A DNA stretch of 64,000 nucleotides, taken from the NCBI GenBank assembly GCA_025716815.1, contig JAIXMN010000020.1:186001-250000 (forward strand), read 5' to 3'. This DNA comes from Dichotomocladium elegans (Eukaryota > Mucoromycota > Mucoromycetes > Mucorales > Lichtheimiaceae). Every line of letters starts with the position of its first letter. Position 1 is the stretch's first letter. The translations under genes and the position numbers were made by a program. The notes under the pieces were generated by a model. The model searched no databases. It worked only from the letters and a program-made list of their open reading frames with translations, and was not told the DNA's origin. Below are positions 1-10,670 of the stretch, in pieces.

Positions 1-936
1 ACTTCAGGAAAGAAAACCTTTGCGGATGTTACAGGCAGTAACCTTGATAAGGCACCACCCTCTGCTTCGCCCAGACCCGTTGAGAGACATCCAGTATATA
101 ATGAAGATGCTGTTATGAAGGAGAGTGCACGCAGGGAAATGCGCAAGTGGCACCAAAAGGAGCCCGAGGAGGGTAAGTCATGGAGGACTGATGAGAATGC
201 ATGGAATCTGAGAAAAGCGACACGCTTCTCATATAGAAATCACACCCGAAATGGAGCAAATTGAACATGAGCGCCACGAAACCGCCGGAACTAAGAGCCC
301 CAACAAGGCGCTTGAGAAGCAAATCCAGTTCTTCGATCAACGACGAGAAGGAAAGATCACCATGTGGGATACGTTCAGTGGTGAGTGCTCAACCTGCTTT
401 ATGTGTGACATATGTTGATATGTTCATTCATAGCTTTGCGCCGGCTTGGCTACTGGTGGTTCACTGCAATCCCAACCACTATCCTTCTGCATCTTCGACT
501 CTCCCCATTCACGTCACCATATCGATTCCCTTTTATCTACCGCTCGCTCTACGATATCCTCACTTTGCCCATCTACACTGATCGTATTGGTCAGACACTG
601 GCTAGCCAGCTGCCAATGTCGAGCGTTAGCAAGACGCGGGAGCTAGTACGCAAACACGGTCGTTCCGGACCTGGTGGCGTGAGGGGAATCGGGTTCTGGG
701 ATGGCTTCTGGGGCATGCGAGATATGGAAGGCTACAAATGGTGGCAGATCGCACCTTGGCATCTAGCTCCTAGGTAACATAGCCTACCGAAAGTATTGCG
801 ACCGGGGGGGCATGATGGCTAATATTTTTCCCATAGGTTTATTCACCGCCTGCAATGGTTTTTTGCGTATACTATGCTCCAGGATCCTGTTACTCACCTT
901 GTTACGGAGACCACATTAACAAGTTTGCGGGCTTGA
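1..936 (+). CDS. caleosin-like EF-hand protein, 3' part
   Basis: Partial gene entering from the left. Exons I support are <1..172, 237..380, 434..773 and 837..936; all three introns have GT-AG borders and keep one open frame to a TGA at 934-936. The protein has an acidic, charged N-terminal part, then an EF-hand-like segment (ALEKQIQFFDQRREGKI, followed by TMWDTFSALRRLGYWW) and a hydrophobic stretch, in the order of caleosins (calcium-binding lipid-droplet proteins with peroxygenase activity in plants and fungi). The family's usual haem-ligand histidines are not obvious, and the C-terminal half (GRSGPGGVRGIGFWDGFWGM) is less typical. The call rests on the FFD-x-W-x-T-F-x-x-LRxLG pattern and could be a divergent relative. 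The 5' end and promoter lie outside the window. Confidence 0.5.
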
Positions 937-1791
937 GTTCTTCAAAGCTATATGTATGTATATATGAAAAAAAAGTAAGAGAATACATATGATTAGACTC
1001 TTTTTCCCACATTGTTCCCGTATCGGTGCTGTTTCTGTTGAAAGGCTTTTCTTCAAATATGTATATAATCAGGACGGATATCATCAACGGATATTGACAA
1101 ACCGGGGGGGACGGCTAACGTTTGTTTGAGTGCATGGCAAGACTAGTTATTCCACAGTAAAATATCACCATTTGTAGCGGTGCTTTGTCTAGTCTTGGCT
1201 GCAATAAAATGGAGAAAGGGCGGATGTCTGTTTCGGATGCGGCTTCTGAGTTCTTGAATTGTACTCATCCTTTTCTTCTGCTAGTCTTGCTATGTACATA
1301 TATGTTATACTTTAGGATGAGAACATGGAAGAGAGGATCAAGCTGGAGTTCAATCAGAGCGCAGATTGCTCGACAATGTAGAGGGAAAAGAGAGAAAGTG
1401 AATGTTTGCAATATAGAAATGTTACCAGCTGCTTTCTGATTTACAGCCTACATATCCGGAGGAAGCGATATGGACCCAATATTGTAGTGTAGGGTTTGCA
1501 AGAGGCACTGACATGCCCTCCTGACACAATACGCGCAACATACAAATGTTTTCTTCTTCAGGAGCCAACTGCTTTTATTAAGCTGTCCCACCTTTTGGCA
1601 ATGCGTACTTTGGCTACCCCCCTGGGCGAATACTGTATCTACATATGTCGCTTGCACATCTTCCTCCGGGGTTGCTTATCCTCCAGCTCGGTAGCTGGAA
1701 GATGTTGAGTATTTGGAAACTTGGGAACAGTGTTTGATTACTCTGGGGTCTGCCAATGTAAAAATTCGCGGGAAAGAGGACCTGAATGCCG
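937..1791. other. intergenic, no gene seen
   Basis: About 850 bases between the caleosin-like gene and the Mutator-like element. Only short unrelated reading frames occur, none with recognisable domains or convincing splice continuity. Two G-rich tracts (near 804 and 1105) share the context ACCGGGGGG. Confidence 0.4.
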
Positions 1792-1800
1792 ATTTTGCAA

Positions 1801-1846
1801 GGGAATTACTACGCGCACAGGTAGTTTAGGAACCCACCCCGCGCAC
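1801..1846 (+). repeat. MULE left terminal inverted repeat
   Basis: Begins GGGAATTACTACGCGCACAG and continues through GTAGTTTAGGAACCCACCCC. It matches the reverse complement of 4749-4796 with one single-base gap over the first 46 bases. The flanking 9-bp duplication sits directly to its left. Confidence 0.85.
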
Positions 1847-2395
1847 AATCCTGTACAAAACCCCCCGCGTTGAAATGGTAGCACTCGAATTGACATGTCT
1901 CTTAACACCACTTCACTTTTTGAAGATGTCCTTTGGGATCTTTTTATATCGCTATGCTTATATTATTAGAAGCAGTGTGAACTAGCATTCTCTAATAACC
2001 AAAGATAGAAAAATATCACCTTTCATATAGGAAAACTACCGCCGCATATGTACTTCTGTACACATAGTAGGCCGCAATGAGTCAGAACAGCCATACTCCT
2101 AAAAATATTGTATGGAAGTACACATATGCAACTTCTGCTTAAGTTTTAGTCGGATAGATAGTGATAGAGGGGACTGCTGGATTTTTATAGAGTATTTAGT
2201 GGTATTGGAGCCTGGCACCATGTGAGTCATGGATTTTGCTAGTCAACGCCATTGTGAAACCATATCTAGTGAAATTTATCAGAGAAAAGAACAAAGATTC
2301 ATAATACGAGTGTACGTCTGTATAAACCTAGCTGCTAGCGGAGTGGCCCCTCACTACTAAAATTATTTTAGGACACGACAAGCAGCGCCAAATCC

Positions 2396-3324
2396 ATGCT
2401 CGACACCATTTATTTATCGTGCACTGATGACCAACAGCGTTCAGACCTGATTTGCGCCCTTGAGAACCTCGTAAACACATTCTCACCAACTACCATAGAC
2501 AACTTACAGTTTCCAAGCCAGCTCAAAACAAAAGGACGACCTAAGGGTACGAAAGAAGCACGGCGTCCATCAGCTTTTGAAAGAGTCGAGCAACAAGAAA
2601 AGAGTACTACAAACGAAGGCATTCCTCCATCGCAGAAGTCTCATCGCCAAAAATACGATGAGGATGAAATCTGGCCAACCCAACCCCACAAAAAAACAAA
2701 GACTGAACGTAAGTATCCTTATATCTCCTTTGTGTGTTTTCGTCACTTCCGTTTTCTCATTTCTCTACATGATATTATAGTCTCCACGCTCCAACTGAAG
2801 TACATCCTGATTGACCCGCAGATGCTACTATTTGCAAAGTTCCAATTGACGGTGATGGATGGTGCGGATTCAGAACTATTGTTTATACTCAGCTCGGCTC
2901 CCAGGATTTGTTCCTTGAAGTGAAAAGACGGATGTAACAATATGTTATTGATAATCGTGAGCGCTGCAAACAGGTTATCTGTGCATCCTCAGATAATGAT
3001 TTGGAAATGCTTATTACCAGAATGTCTTACGTGGTCACAGACGACACGCGGGATTTCGGCAACCACTTCTGCCCAACAAAGTACTGGTTCGACGCATCAG
3101 TAGATTGCCAGCTTGCAGCTGAAGTTTTCAACCGCCCCATCGCAGTATTTTCATCAGGCGGCACAATTCACTATGAATCAGGATGGTACCTCCCTTTTCA
3201 GCTACCACCCAAGATTAAACTGGCACCTAATAATAATCCATTATGTCCACAATTGTCACAGGGAAACCATCCGGATCAAGTCATCGATCACAGTGGAATG
3301 GCCGCCGGCATATGGGCATGCTAG
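2396..3324 (+). pseudogene. MULE transposase tail plus OTU protease, broken
   Basis: Exon 2396-2708, intron 2709-2821 (GTAAGT...CGCAG), then exon from 2822. The first part carries the GRPKGT...RRPSAFE linker that ends many fungal MULE transposases. The second begins the OTU-type catalytic signature GDGWCGFRTI, a variant of the usual D-G-N/D-C-GFR box with the nucleophilic Cys, and later AAEVFNRPIAVFSS and a candidate catalytic His near VIDHS. A TAA at 2935-2937 interrupts the frame between them; the same frame then stays open to 3324. OTU proteases remove ubiquitin; their role in MULE tails is unknown to me. The upstream transposase core is missing and codon 1 (ATG 2396) is probably not the ancestral start. 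Confidence 0.65.
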
Positions 3325-3456
3325 CAACTGGAAGAAAAATGGTTTACCTGGACACTACAAAACAGTCTGGAGGCATACATCCAGACATGATTGTTTTAGA
3401 CTAGTGTAAATTTACTATGCTATCTCCCATTGACCTTTCTCCATTTTTCTTTTCAT

Positions 3457-4430
3457 TCACACATCCAGTACTCCAGTTTTTGCTGATAAACGCTTGATTT
3501 TAATGTTCACCGATATTGCACTAGGCCAAGGGTCTCTTAACTGCACGTCAAGGTTATAGTTTTCTCTATGAAAAAGTCCTATAAAAACCACCTCGTAGGA
3601 GCAGGTATAAAATATGTCTGAAATTTGTTTCCGCCTCGCGCCTTCAACACTGCACGGCACCGATCTGCCATACTTGCTACAGAATTTGATCAAACCACTT
3701 TACTGACATTTGCCAGTTCTTCATGCAGGGCCGCATCTAACTGATCAATAGTGGTGATGTCTGATTTCCTCTTCTTAATACGACTTCCCAGATCTTGCTA
3801 AGGATATTCAATTAGGTTGAAATCAGTGCTTTGGGCTGGCCACCTCCTAAAGCCGTTGATCTTAGCCTTGGCCATCCATTATTTCGCGTATGAGCCAGTG
3901 TGATAACTAGTTCCATCCTCTTGAACATGAAACCATGTTTCTGATTTTCTTGCAATTTCTCAAATGATGATGGGAAGTGCGCACTGAGGCACTTGATGCA
4001 CTTGATTTATATTGCCCTGCAATATAACCGAAGCACCTAACTCTCCTGGCCAAAAGCAGCACAAAACCATTGGTGATACCCTGCCATACTGGCGTATAGG
4101 CAGAATCTACTTCGTGAAGAGCTACTCATCTTTTTTCTCATAACTCTCGCGCCGCTGTCATTATGCTTTCGGCAGAAGTGAGACTCATCAGACCAAATGT
4201 CCTTCTCGGAGTTGCTTGTGACCAATTGAGTTTCATATTAACCAATTTCATTCTGTTCATTGATGGCGAACAGGCAGAAAAGGCTTTACTATGGGGCTGC
4301 ATAAAAAGAGCCTTGGGACTTCAAGGCATTTCAGGCCATCTCGGTGAAAGGTTCTACATATGTATTGGCTACAATTTCCAGATGTTTAACCAATAGTTTG
4401 AATACCTCTTTTTTGGCAGAGATTGTAAGG
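3457..4430 (-). pseudogene. Tc1/mariner transposase relic
   Basis: Minus-strand fragments in shifting frames recall a Tc1/mariner DDE transposase in order: IWSDESHF (first catalytic Asp region, near 4185-4210), a middle piece, then RRWPAQSTDFNLIEYP (near 3800-3850), which corresponds to the family's WPAQSPDLNPIE box. Several frameshifts and stops separate them, so no functional protein is encoded. It lies inside the Mutator-like element and runs opposite to the OTU fragment. I could not define its terminal repeats. Confidence 0.6.
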
Positions 4431-4748
4431 TTTTTTTTTCCTGTAAAAGCTACTGGCGCGCAGAACGAGGATTTATAGTAGTGAACCCTTCAACGTGGAA
4501 AATTTCGCCAAACATCGCCCCACTGTTGTCTTTGCGATTCCAAGGTTGCCACTAATCTGCGCGTAATTCATCCAGCATTTCTTAGCCTGCAAATCATTCC
4601 GGTGGTGAGCACTGTAAAGTCCGTATCATGGCTTCTGCGTGTTTACGATATTTGTGAGTGACATGGAAACTTAATGTGAAATGTGGGGAAAGGAATAGAA
4701 CGGAAACTGTGTGCGGCTGAGTGTACCATTTCAGTGCAGAGGGTTGTG

Positions 4749-4796
4749 TATGCGCGGGGTGGGGTTCCTAAACTACCTGTGCGCGTAGTAATTCCC
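4749..4796 (-). repeat. MULE right terminal inverted repeat
   Basis: Reverse complement begins GGGAATTACTACGCGCACAG, the same as the left end, and is followed outward by the 9-bp target duplication at 4797-4805. Similarity to the left end decays inward after about 48 bases. Confidence 0.85.
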
Positions 4797-4805
4797 ATTT
4801 TGCAA

Positions 4806-5290
4806 ACATTAATTAGGTTCTCACCCGAACAGACAGACAGAAAACACCTCAAAAGAAGTATAAACGGGGCAAGTTTAAGGACATACTTTGAATGCCAACC
4901 AATGTGTCGAGATGATGCATCTATAGGCGAGGGAGCATGATGTACTTGACCAAATTCCTAAACCCAAGGATTTCTACATTTCGTTCCTCGATGAATTTAT
5001 TCCAAAAAATAGGACAGCGTCAAAATGTCGGTCAGGTGACCAGGAACAAAAGGTGGCTGGTAGTTCCTCCCTAAAATTATGATCAAGTCAATCTTTCGAA
5101 GCCAAGAAGGCAATATTTTGTTGTATTGCTCCGTCTTTATTGTATACAAGCTCGAAATATAAATATGTCTTTTGTAAGGTGACTCATACAACTCACTTAA
5201 AAGATGTTATGTTGGATATAGAGGAGAGAAGTCAGAGGCAACTTGTGGTGTACTTGCCACTTCCGTAACTTCCTGGTCACCATCATCGTC
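4806..5290. other. intergenic, no gene seen
   Basis: Sequence between the Mutator-like element and the next transposase relic. No domain-bearing reading frame and no clear repeat was found. Confidence 0.35.
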
Positions 5291-6136
5291 ACTATCAACT
5301 TCGTTTCGGCGTTTCCACGAGCCTGAGCATGAATATTTTTTTGTGAGTAGGGTTGTCTACGTTCAGCTCTCGTTGGTGTTGCTGCTCGACCCACCAAACT
5401 CGTCTCGGGCGGTCAAATACTACGTTCTGTCGCCGCTGTCCATAGGAACGTGTTATTGAGTTAATTGCGCCTTTATCCCACCCTAGGTCAAGCTCTGTAA
5501 GGCCTTTCTGCTGTTTCACCATCCGCGGATATTGTATGGAATTGGTTCACTGAATATTGGACCATGGTTTGTCCCAGCCCTCAGCAATCTTTGTCATCAA
5601 AGTCTGATGGTTGGCAAACTTCAAGCGCTTCGTCCCTGCCCTTGATCATCTTTCCAAACTGCTCTATAAAGGCATGAATATCCTCCCAAGTGACTATATT
5701 TTGCGATATTCTTGTTTGATGAACTGGAGCATCATCCACCATCAAGTAGTGGTCGTAGGGGCATTGGCGGCTCTGGTGCCTATTGACGTGAAGTGCAGAC
5801 ATAGCTGGTGGAATAATTAACGTCGGTTTCCTCGCGAAAAGCTTCGGTATAAACTTGGTTGAATGCAGGGTTGCATTCGCTGATCAGAATAGGCTTTGGG
5901 GCCCAGCTTTTGGTCCTCTCGAATATCATCATCAGGTCCATCCTCATGTTTTTTTTTGTCCGACGCTGGCAAATACGTACATTGTACCTTAAGCACCGGG
6001 CCGCTTCCATCTTGTCTAGGATAAGCGCCATTCTCACTGGTGGTGTTGACATTGCCATGGTATTTATATTATATCGTCTCTTCCCGCAACAATGAAACAG
6101 CGTTTGGGGTTGAACAAGGGTTTCTTGGCGAACCAC
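5290..6136 (-). pseudogene. IS630/Tc1-like transposase relic
   Basis: Minus-strand pieces in different frames resemble the C-terminal catalytic part of an IS630-like transposase: YDHYLMVDDAPVH (compare the family's YLVMDNAPIH with the second catalytic Asp), then FIEQFGKMIKGRDEALEV (compare NPIEQFWSKVK), then in another frame TLMTKIAEGWDKPW. The upstream piece at 5780-6136 may hold the first catalytic region but is too diverged to assign. The multiple frame changes mark it as dead. No terminal repeats identified. Confidence 0.5.
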
Positions 6137-6561
6137 TAACTTAATATGTGCGACTATGTGATCCTCTCAAAAAGAGCGACTTAAATTTTCTAAGAAATAC
6201 GGCCTTGAAAAATTATTGGAAGTCTTATTCTTTTTTTTTCGTAAATGACGACGAGTAGCAAGAGATACGCACGATTAGTCCTTAACACGCTCGGACTCGC
6301 TTCGAACTGCTATGGTTTCTCGATGATAAATGGGATATTCCCGCCTTATATCGGTTTTGGTGGCATATTTCAGGTAAAGTATAATGTATATGCAGGTCCC
6401 AACAACTAGCCGGTCACCCCCTTCCCCTTACTAGAAAGAGGGCGGGGAGGGCAGGTGTACCGAAGCTGTTAGTTGGCAGAGAGAGAGACAAGTGCAGAAG
6501 GAGAATGATTTGGGGAATGGTGCGGAGGAAAATGCAACTTTTGGTTCATCCTAACTGACTG
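6137..6561. other. upstream region of the AIG1-like gene
   Basis: No gene seen. It contains a short imperfect C-rich and G-rich stretch near 6415-6450 and presumably the promoter and 5' leader of the gene starting near 6562; no TATA box is evident. Confidence 0.35.
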
Positions 6562-7439
6562 ATGCACATGCCACCACCATCATCACTACCATCATTCCAG
6601 TTTTTAACCATGATCGGCTTGGCGCTGGCAACCTTCGCTTTTGCCCTTAAAATTATACGCTTTTTTGTGCCGGGTGCACTTGGTGGTAAGCGGCGGTCAA
6701 TGATGCTTCTCGTCTGCGTTGCGTGTGTGTGTGTGAAGGATTGCTTTATAACGTGGTGTTGTCTTTTTGGGGGGTTATGGTGAAATAGGTCTGTACAAGT
6801 ATATTGCTTATGTTGTGACACCAGTAAGCGAGAAAAAAGAACCCCACCTACCCCCCTTCCTGGGGGCTCGCAATGAGAAGGACTGGGGGGAACAGCGGGT
6901 GATGGTGGTCAATAGCAGTAGACTGATCAACCCCACCGATCTACCCGGGGGACATTACAAATAGATGGAGGGTTTGATCTCTGTCCTCTATTGGCCTATG
7001 GTCCTCTACAACAAAGAGTTGCTGATGAACCAAGAAGTCCCTTTTGCTCTTCCATTGCATCTGGACATGGCTCTTCATCTTTGGCCTGCTGTCCTGCTGT
7101 GGATCGACTTCTTAGTTTTTGATGTCGACTTTGTGCGCTCGCGTGCGCATGTAGGCATCATTTATGTGTTCACTCTTGTATATCTCGCCTGGTCGACCTA
7201 CTGCTTCTCGCGCAATGGTTTCTGGGTCTATCCTTTCCTTGGTGATTTCTCTGTCTTGGGGCGAGTTACCTTTTTCATGTTCAGCGGCAATATCTGTGTT
7301 GCCATGTACGAGGCCGGTAAGTTAAAGCACCATGCCAATTTCTTTGGCTTCATCCAATAACATAACAACCCTAGGCGCCTATATCCACAAGAAAATCCAC
7401 AACACGTTGCCGGTGAAAGATGATAAATTCAAGCAATGA
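6562..7439 (+). CDS. FAR-17a/AIG1-like membrane protein
   Basis: Exons 6562..6685, 6789..6823, 6965..7316 and 7375..7439 give 191 residues in one frame with GT-AG introns. The family (androgen-induced gene 1, FAR-17a) comprises multi-pass ER membrane proteins; human AIG1 and ADTRP hydrolyse fatty-acid esters of hydroxy fatty acids using a conserved Thr and His. Here the order is typical: FLTMIGLALATFAF, then MEGLISVLYWPMVLYN, then LHLWPAVLLWIDFLVFD (conserved His before a membrane segment), then the NGFWVYPFL box. At least four hydrophobic segments are visible. The start at 6562 is the first in-frame ATG; an extra upstream exon is possible because family members often begin a little earlier. 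The stop lies 5 bases from the stop of the converging HUB1 gene. Confidence 0.85.
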
Positions 7440-7444
7440 CGTTT

Positions 7445-8334
7445 TTATCGATAGTAAAGTTCCAAATTAATGCCATTGTGAATCTCATCTATCAAATGCC
7501 ATTATTTCAGTTTTTTTTTTTTTTTTTATATAATGCGCACCATCCCCAACAACTTACAATCCTCGAGTGTGATATGATCTTTGAATTCCTTGTACCATTT
7601 CTTGAGCACGATTTTATGTGGGTCTGTGCCAATCTGCGCGGCCACCAGTTTCTTAAAGTCGCCCACGGTATCTTTTGGACTGCACTTCACCCGTGCTTTT
7701 TTGCCCAATCGATCGTTTACTTCCACCTCAATCAAATTGTACTGAGGTGTCGGTTTCGCTGGCCGTGGTGTTTTTTCCTTTTTGGGCTGGAAGAAGAAAA
7801 GAGGTGTGAGCTGTTATATATATATATACATCTAAAAAGCGACCAAAAGACAAAGGAAGAAGAATCCAATCACACACCGGCCCTCAATCGAAAACACAAT
7901 CTGCAAACAGAAAAAGAAAACCTCTTCTCCCCTCCTCCCCTTCTCGTTTCCCAGTCCATCTACTTTGCCTTATCTCGAGTGGGAGATCGATTTCGCCGTT
8001 CACGCGATCCCGATCGTCGGCGTTCACGTCGAGGCGAGCGGGACCGATGCCGACGGCGTGGCGAACGCGAGTGCCGGCGCGGAGATCGAGATCGCGAACG
8101 TGATCGGCGTGATCGTCGTTCTCTGTCACGATCATTAGCATCGTCGTCATGGCGTCGCCGAGATGGTCTTTCATCCTTTTCTGCTGCTCCCCATGTCCGA
8201 CTTAGTTTGACTTTTACTTCCAAACATCGCCAACTCGCGTCCCATCTTCCCTTCCCAGTTGCTCTCTCTTTTTTTTCTCCTCTCATCTTCCTCCACTTAC
8301 TTTTATCTTTGTCGTGTTTTTTGAATTTCAACAT
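7445..8334 (-). CDS. HUB1: Hub1/UBL5 ubiquitin-like protein with SR-rich N-terminus
   Basis: Exons on the minus strand: 8301..8334, 7969..8180, 7558..7786 and 7445..7488, 172 residues. The last 74 are a full Hub1/UBL5 fold ([33 protein letters not shown], ending LELYYR). Hub1 binds HIND motifs of spliceosomal Snu66/Prp38 without conjugation and has the family's double-tyrosine tail. Unlike the 73-residue yeast and human proteins, this one has about 98 residues in front: a lysine-rich start, then Arg/Ser dipeptides and RSPRR repeats (roughly residues 17-83), then a Lys/Pro linker. The intron 7787-7968 appears to use a GC donor (AAG|GCAAAG) and a good TTCCAG acceptor; no GT donor keeps the frame. 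The start ATG at 8334 is inferred. If the SR exon were a separate gene, the ubiquitin-like part would lack its own ATG. Confidence 0.8.
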
Positions 8335-8516
8335 TTTGGTGGAAAAAAAGAGAGAGCACAAAAAATGGAGTGAACTCTATGCAAATTTTATTTGGCGACC
8401 ACCACCATCAAACCACCCAACCCTAGGGAAGGAGGAATACGGTGACGCAGGAAACGTAAACTGCGTATTATCAATGTTATTTTTTGAGGAGCTCTATTCT
8501 AAATCATACGCATGTT

Positions 8517-10358
8517 TTACTCCCAATCGTCATCATCGGATTCTTCATCATCGCTCTGCATCGCAGTCTTGCGTTGTTGAAGTACAGCGGCCAGACTCGA
8601 GGCAAGATCAGGTCCTCCTGACGACGCTGCTGCTCCTGCTGCTCCTGCTGCCGTCGCAGCAGCAACCGCGCCTGCGCCTGCACCTACAGCGAGTGCTGCG
8701 CCTCGACTTGTCGTTTCTTTCGGCACAGAGCGCAACGTGCCGCCCTTTTTCAGATTGGAGAAGCCGCCAGTGGCTCGAATAGACTCCATCAGATTCGCAC
8801 GGCCACTACTGTCACTGCCTGGGAATGGTCCAGAGGGAGAGCCTGCTGTCATCGGTGGGGCTGGCGGTGCCGGCGGCGGTATGGGAGGAGCAGGAATACC
8901 GCCGGTACGACCCATAGGAGGCAATGGGTTAGGAGGAGGTGGTGGAACACCTCCATTACCCATTGTTGGCGGCGGCGGTGGCGGTGGCGGTGGAGGAGGT
9001 GGAGGTGGAGCAGCAGCAGCAGCATTTCCACTCATGTGCGGTACTGGAGGTGGAGGCATGCTAGGTCGTGATGGTGGCATTTGTCTGCTGCCGCGTGTAG
9101 GCAGTTGAGGAGTAGCCGGCGGGCCAGACGGCCTATTTAATGGATGCAGAGGAGGAGGTGCAGGATTTCTCGTTGGAGGAGGTGGGGGCGGGGGCGGCGG
9201 TAGCTGGGGATGCACATAGCCGTTGCCTGCTGTTGTTGCTGATCGTCTTGGCGGCGGTGGCGGAGGGGGTTGGCGGCGGCGTACAGAGCCCGGTGCGCTT
9301 GCTGGGGGTGGTGGCGGGGGTGGACGTTTTTCCTTGGCAGGTGGGGGCACTGGGGGAGAGACTTTTGCGTTGGTATTGCCACTATGTTGCTGCAGAAATG
9401 ACTCGATAAAGCCTTGGTTTTGACTGATCTCTTCTTCAGTGATTCCAAAAGCCTTCAGCTGTGCGATGATATCACCCATTTCTGGGCTATCGTAACCAAT
9501 GTGGCCCACGTGTCTACGAGTATCCTTCGGTCAACTTCTTCATTGGGTGTATGGGTAAATTAGCAGCACGCACCTGAAGTCAGATGGGTTGCTAATTGAA
9601 TTTTTGTCGATGCCTGCTAAAGACTTTCGGCTGCCGCCAACCTTTGGGAGTTTTATCCTATCCGAGGCATCTAAAGAGGAGATTTACCATCACCCCTCCT
9701 TTTTATTCTCTGTCCATTAACTCGTTTCTTACCATGCGTCCTTCGCGAATTCCGATGCATCACCTTCTTGTAAAATCTGTCGGCTTCTCCCTCGTCCACA
9801 AATAGTAGTCCAGCCAAATAATCCTACATTGGGCATACGCCAGTCAATTTGACAGCTCGTCGCTGTATGTCATCGTCCTTTGCCGTCAATAGATCGAAAC
9901 TCACGTCAGTCTCGAAGGTATGGAAAAATGGTTTATCGTTGGTATAGTCGAAGCCCTCATAGAGTTCTTGCTCCCAAAGGACTCCACGCTGGTTCTATAT
10001 TAAGAGGTCATTATGTCCGGAACGTCCTTAAGTTCATTTATCCTCCGTTGATTGTTGACGTCAAGCTGTTACCTCAAGGTCTACAATTCGAATGAAAAAA
10101 GAATCATTTTTTGACATGTCCTTACAAAAGGCAGCCGCACCCCAGACATTGCTATAAGACCATCTGTTGGGATCCGGGGAGGCAACAAACAGACGAGCGA
10201 CTGCTGCAGTGGTAATTTTCTATTGTTTAAGTCCCGGCGATGAGTGGAGGAGAGGCGATGGCAAAGAGCATTGACAATTTGAAGAAACTCACAGAAGTAG
10301 GGACCGCATTTCGGACAAGTTGTTTGTCCTCTTCTGAGAGAATAGTTGCTGATGGCAT
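8517..10358 (-). CDS. LAS17: WASP / Las17 actin nucleation-promoting factor
   Basis: Exons 10293..10358, 10073..10219, 9905..9994, 9733..9823, 9574..9670 and 8517..9513 give 495 residues. WASP-family proteins activate the Arp2/3 complex at endocytic patches. The order is complete: an N-terminal WH1 domain (LSEEDKQLV; VARLFVASPDPNRWSY; GVLWEQELYEGFDY; LFVDEGEADRFYKKV) that in yeast binds WIP/Vrp1; a CRIB-like GTPase-binding motif (ISNPSDFRHVGHIGYD) assembled across the last intron; a long polyproline region with runs of 8-14 prolines for profilin and SH3 partners; a WH2 motif (NLMESIRATGGFSNLKKG); an Ala/Gly tract; and the acidic C-terminus ending DDDDWE with the conserved Trp that contacts Arp2/3. 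Unlike S. cerevisiae Las17, it keeps a recognisable CRIB, as in most fungi and animals. Confidence 0.93.
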
Positions 10359-10670
10359 AGGAGTTTGAGAGGCACAACCGAGGGACCACACGGCGCCCAA
10401 AGATGAAATAGAAAGTCGAGCTGCGTTTGAATGCGAGCCTAAAAAGGATATGATGCAAGTGCCCTTCTTGCTTGGCAAAATCAACGGGAGTACAAATGAT
10501 ACAATGCGAATCCTTGTTGCCTTTTTAAATGCATCAACAAAGAGAAAGAGAGAGGAGTACGTGTAAATCGAGAGTATGTGCTAGAAATAGTATAAGGTGT
10601 GGAGAGAGGTGGGGAAGTGATGTTTCTTTTCTATACAGTCTATAGCGTGCCATTGCTTGTTTTCCCATTT

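Larger units (their letters stand above)
1801..4796 (+). mobile_element. Mutator-like element (MULE) with OTU fragment
   Basis: A 2996-bp element bounded by matching terminal inverted repeats and an exact 9-bp direct repeat ATTTTGCAA (1792-1800 and 4797-4805). Nine-base target duplications are characteristic of Mutator-like elements. Inside, 2396-3324 encodes the tail of a MULE transposase protein followed by an OTU cysteine-protease domain; the DDE transposase core itself is absent, so the copy is non-autonomous. The right half holds a dead Tc1/mariner relic in opposite orientation, showing a nested insertion. The termini remain similar and the target duplication is intact, so the last transposition was not very old. 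Confidence 0.8.

Noticed and set aside
7436..8782. Long plus-strand open frame of about 448 codons
   Set aside because: It is the antisense of the HUB1 exons and of the 3' end of the WASP gene; its Arg-rich part mirrors the SR codons, and it lacks any domain.
8737..9423. Plus-strand Gly-rich frames
   Set aside because: They are the complement of polyproline codons of WASP (CCX read as GGX).
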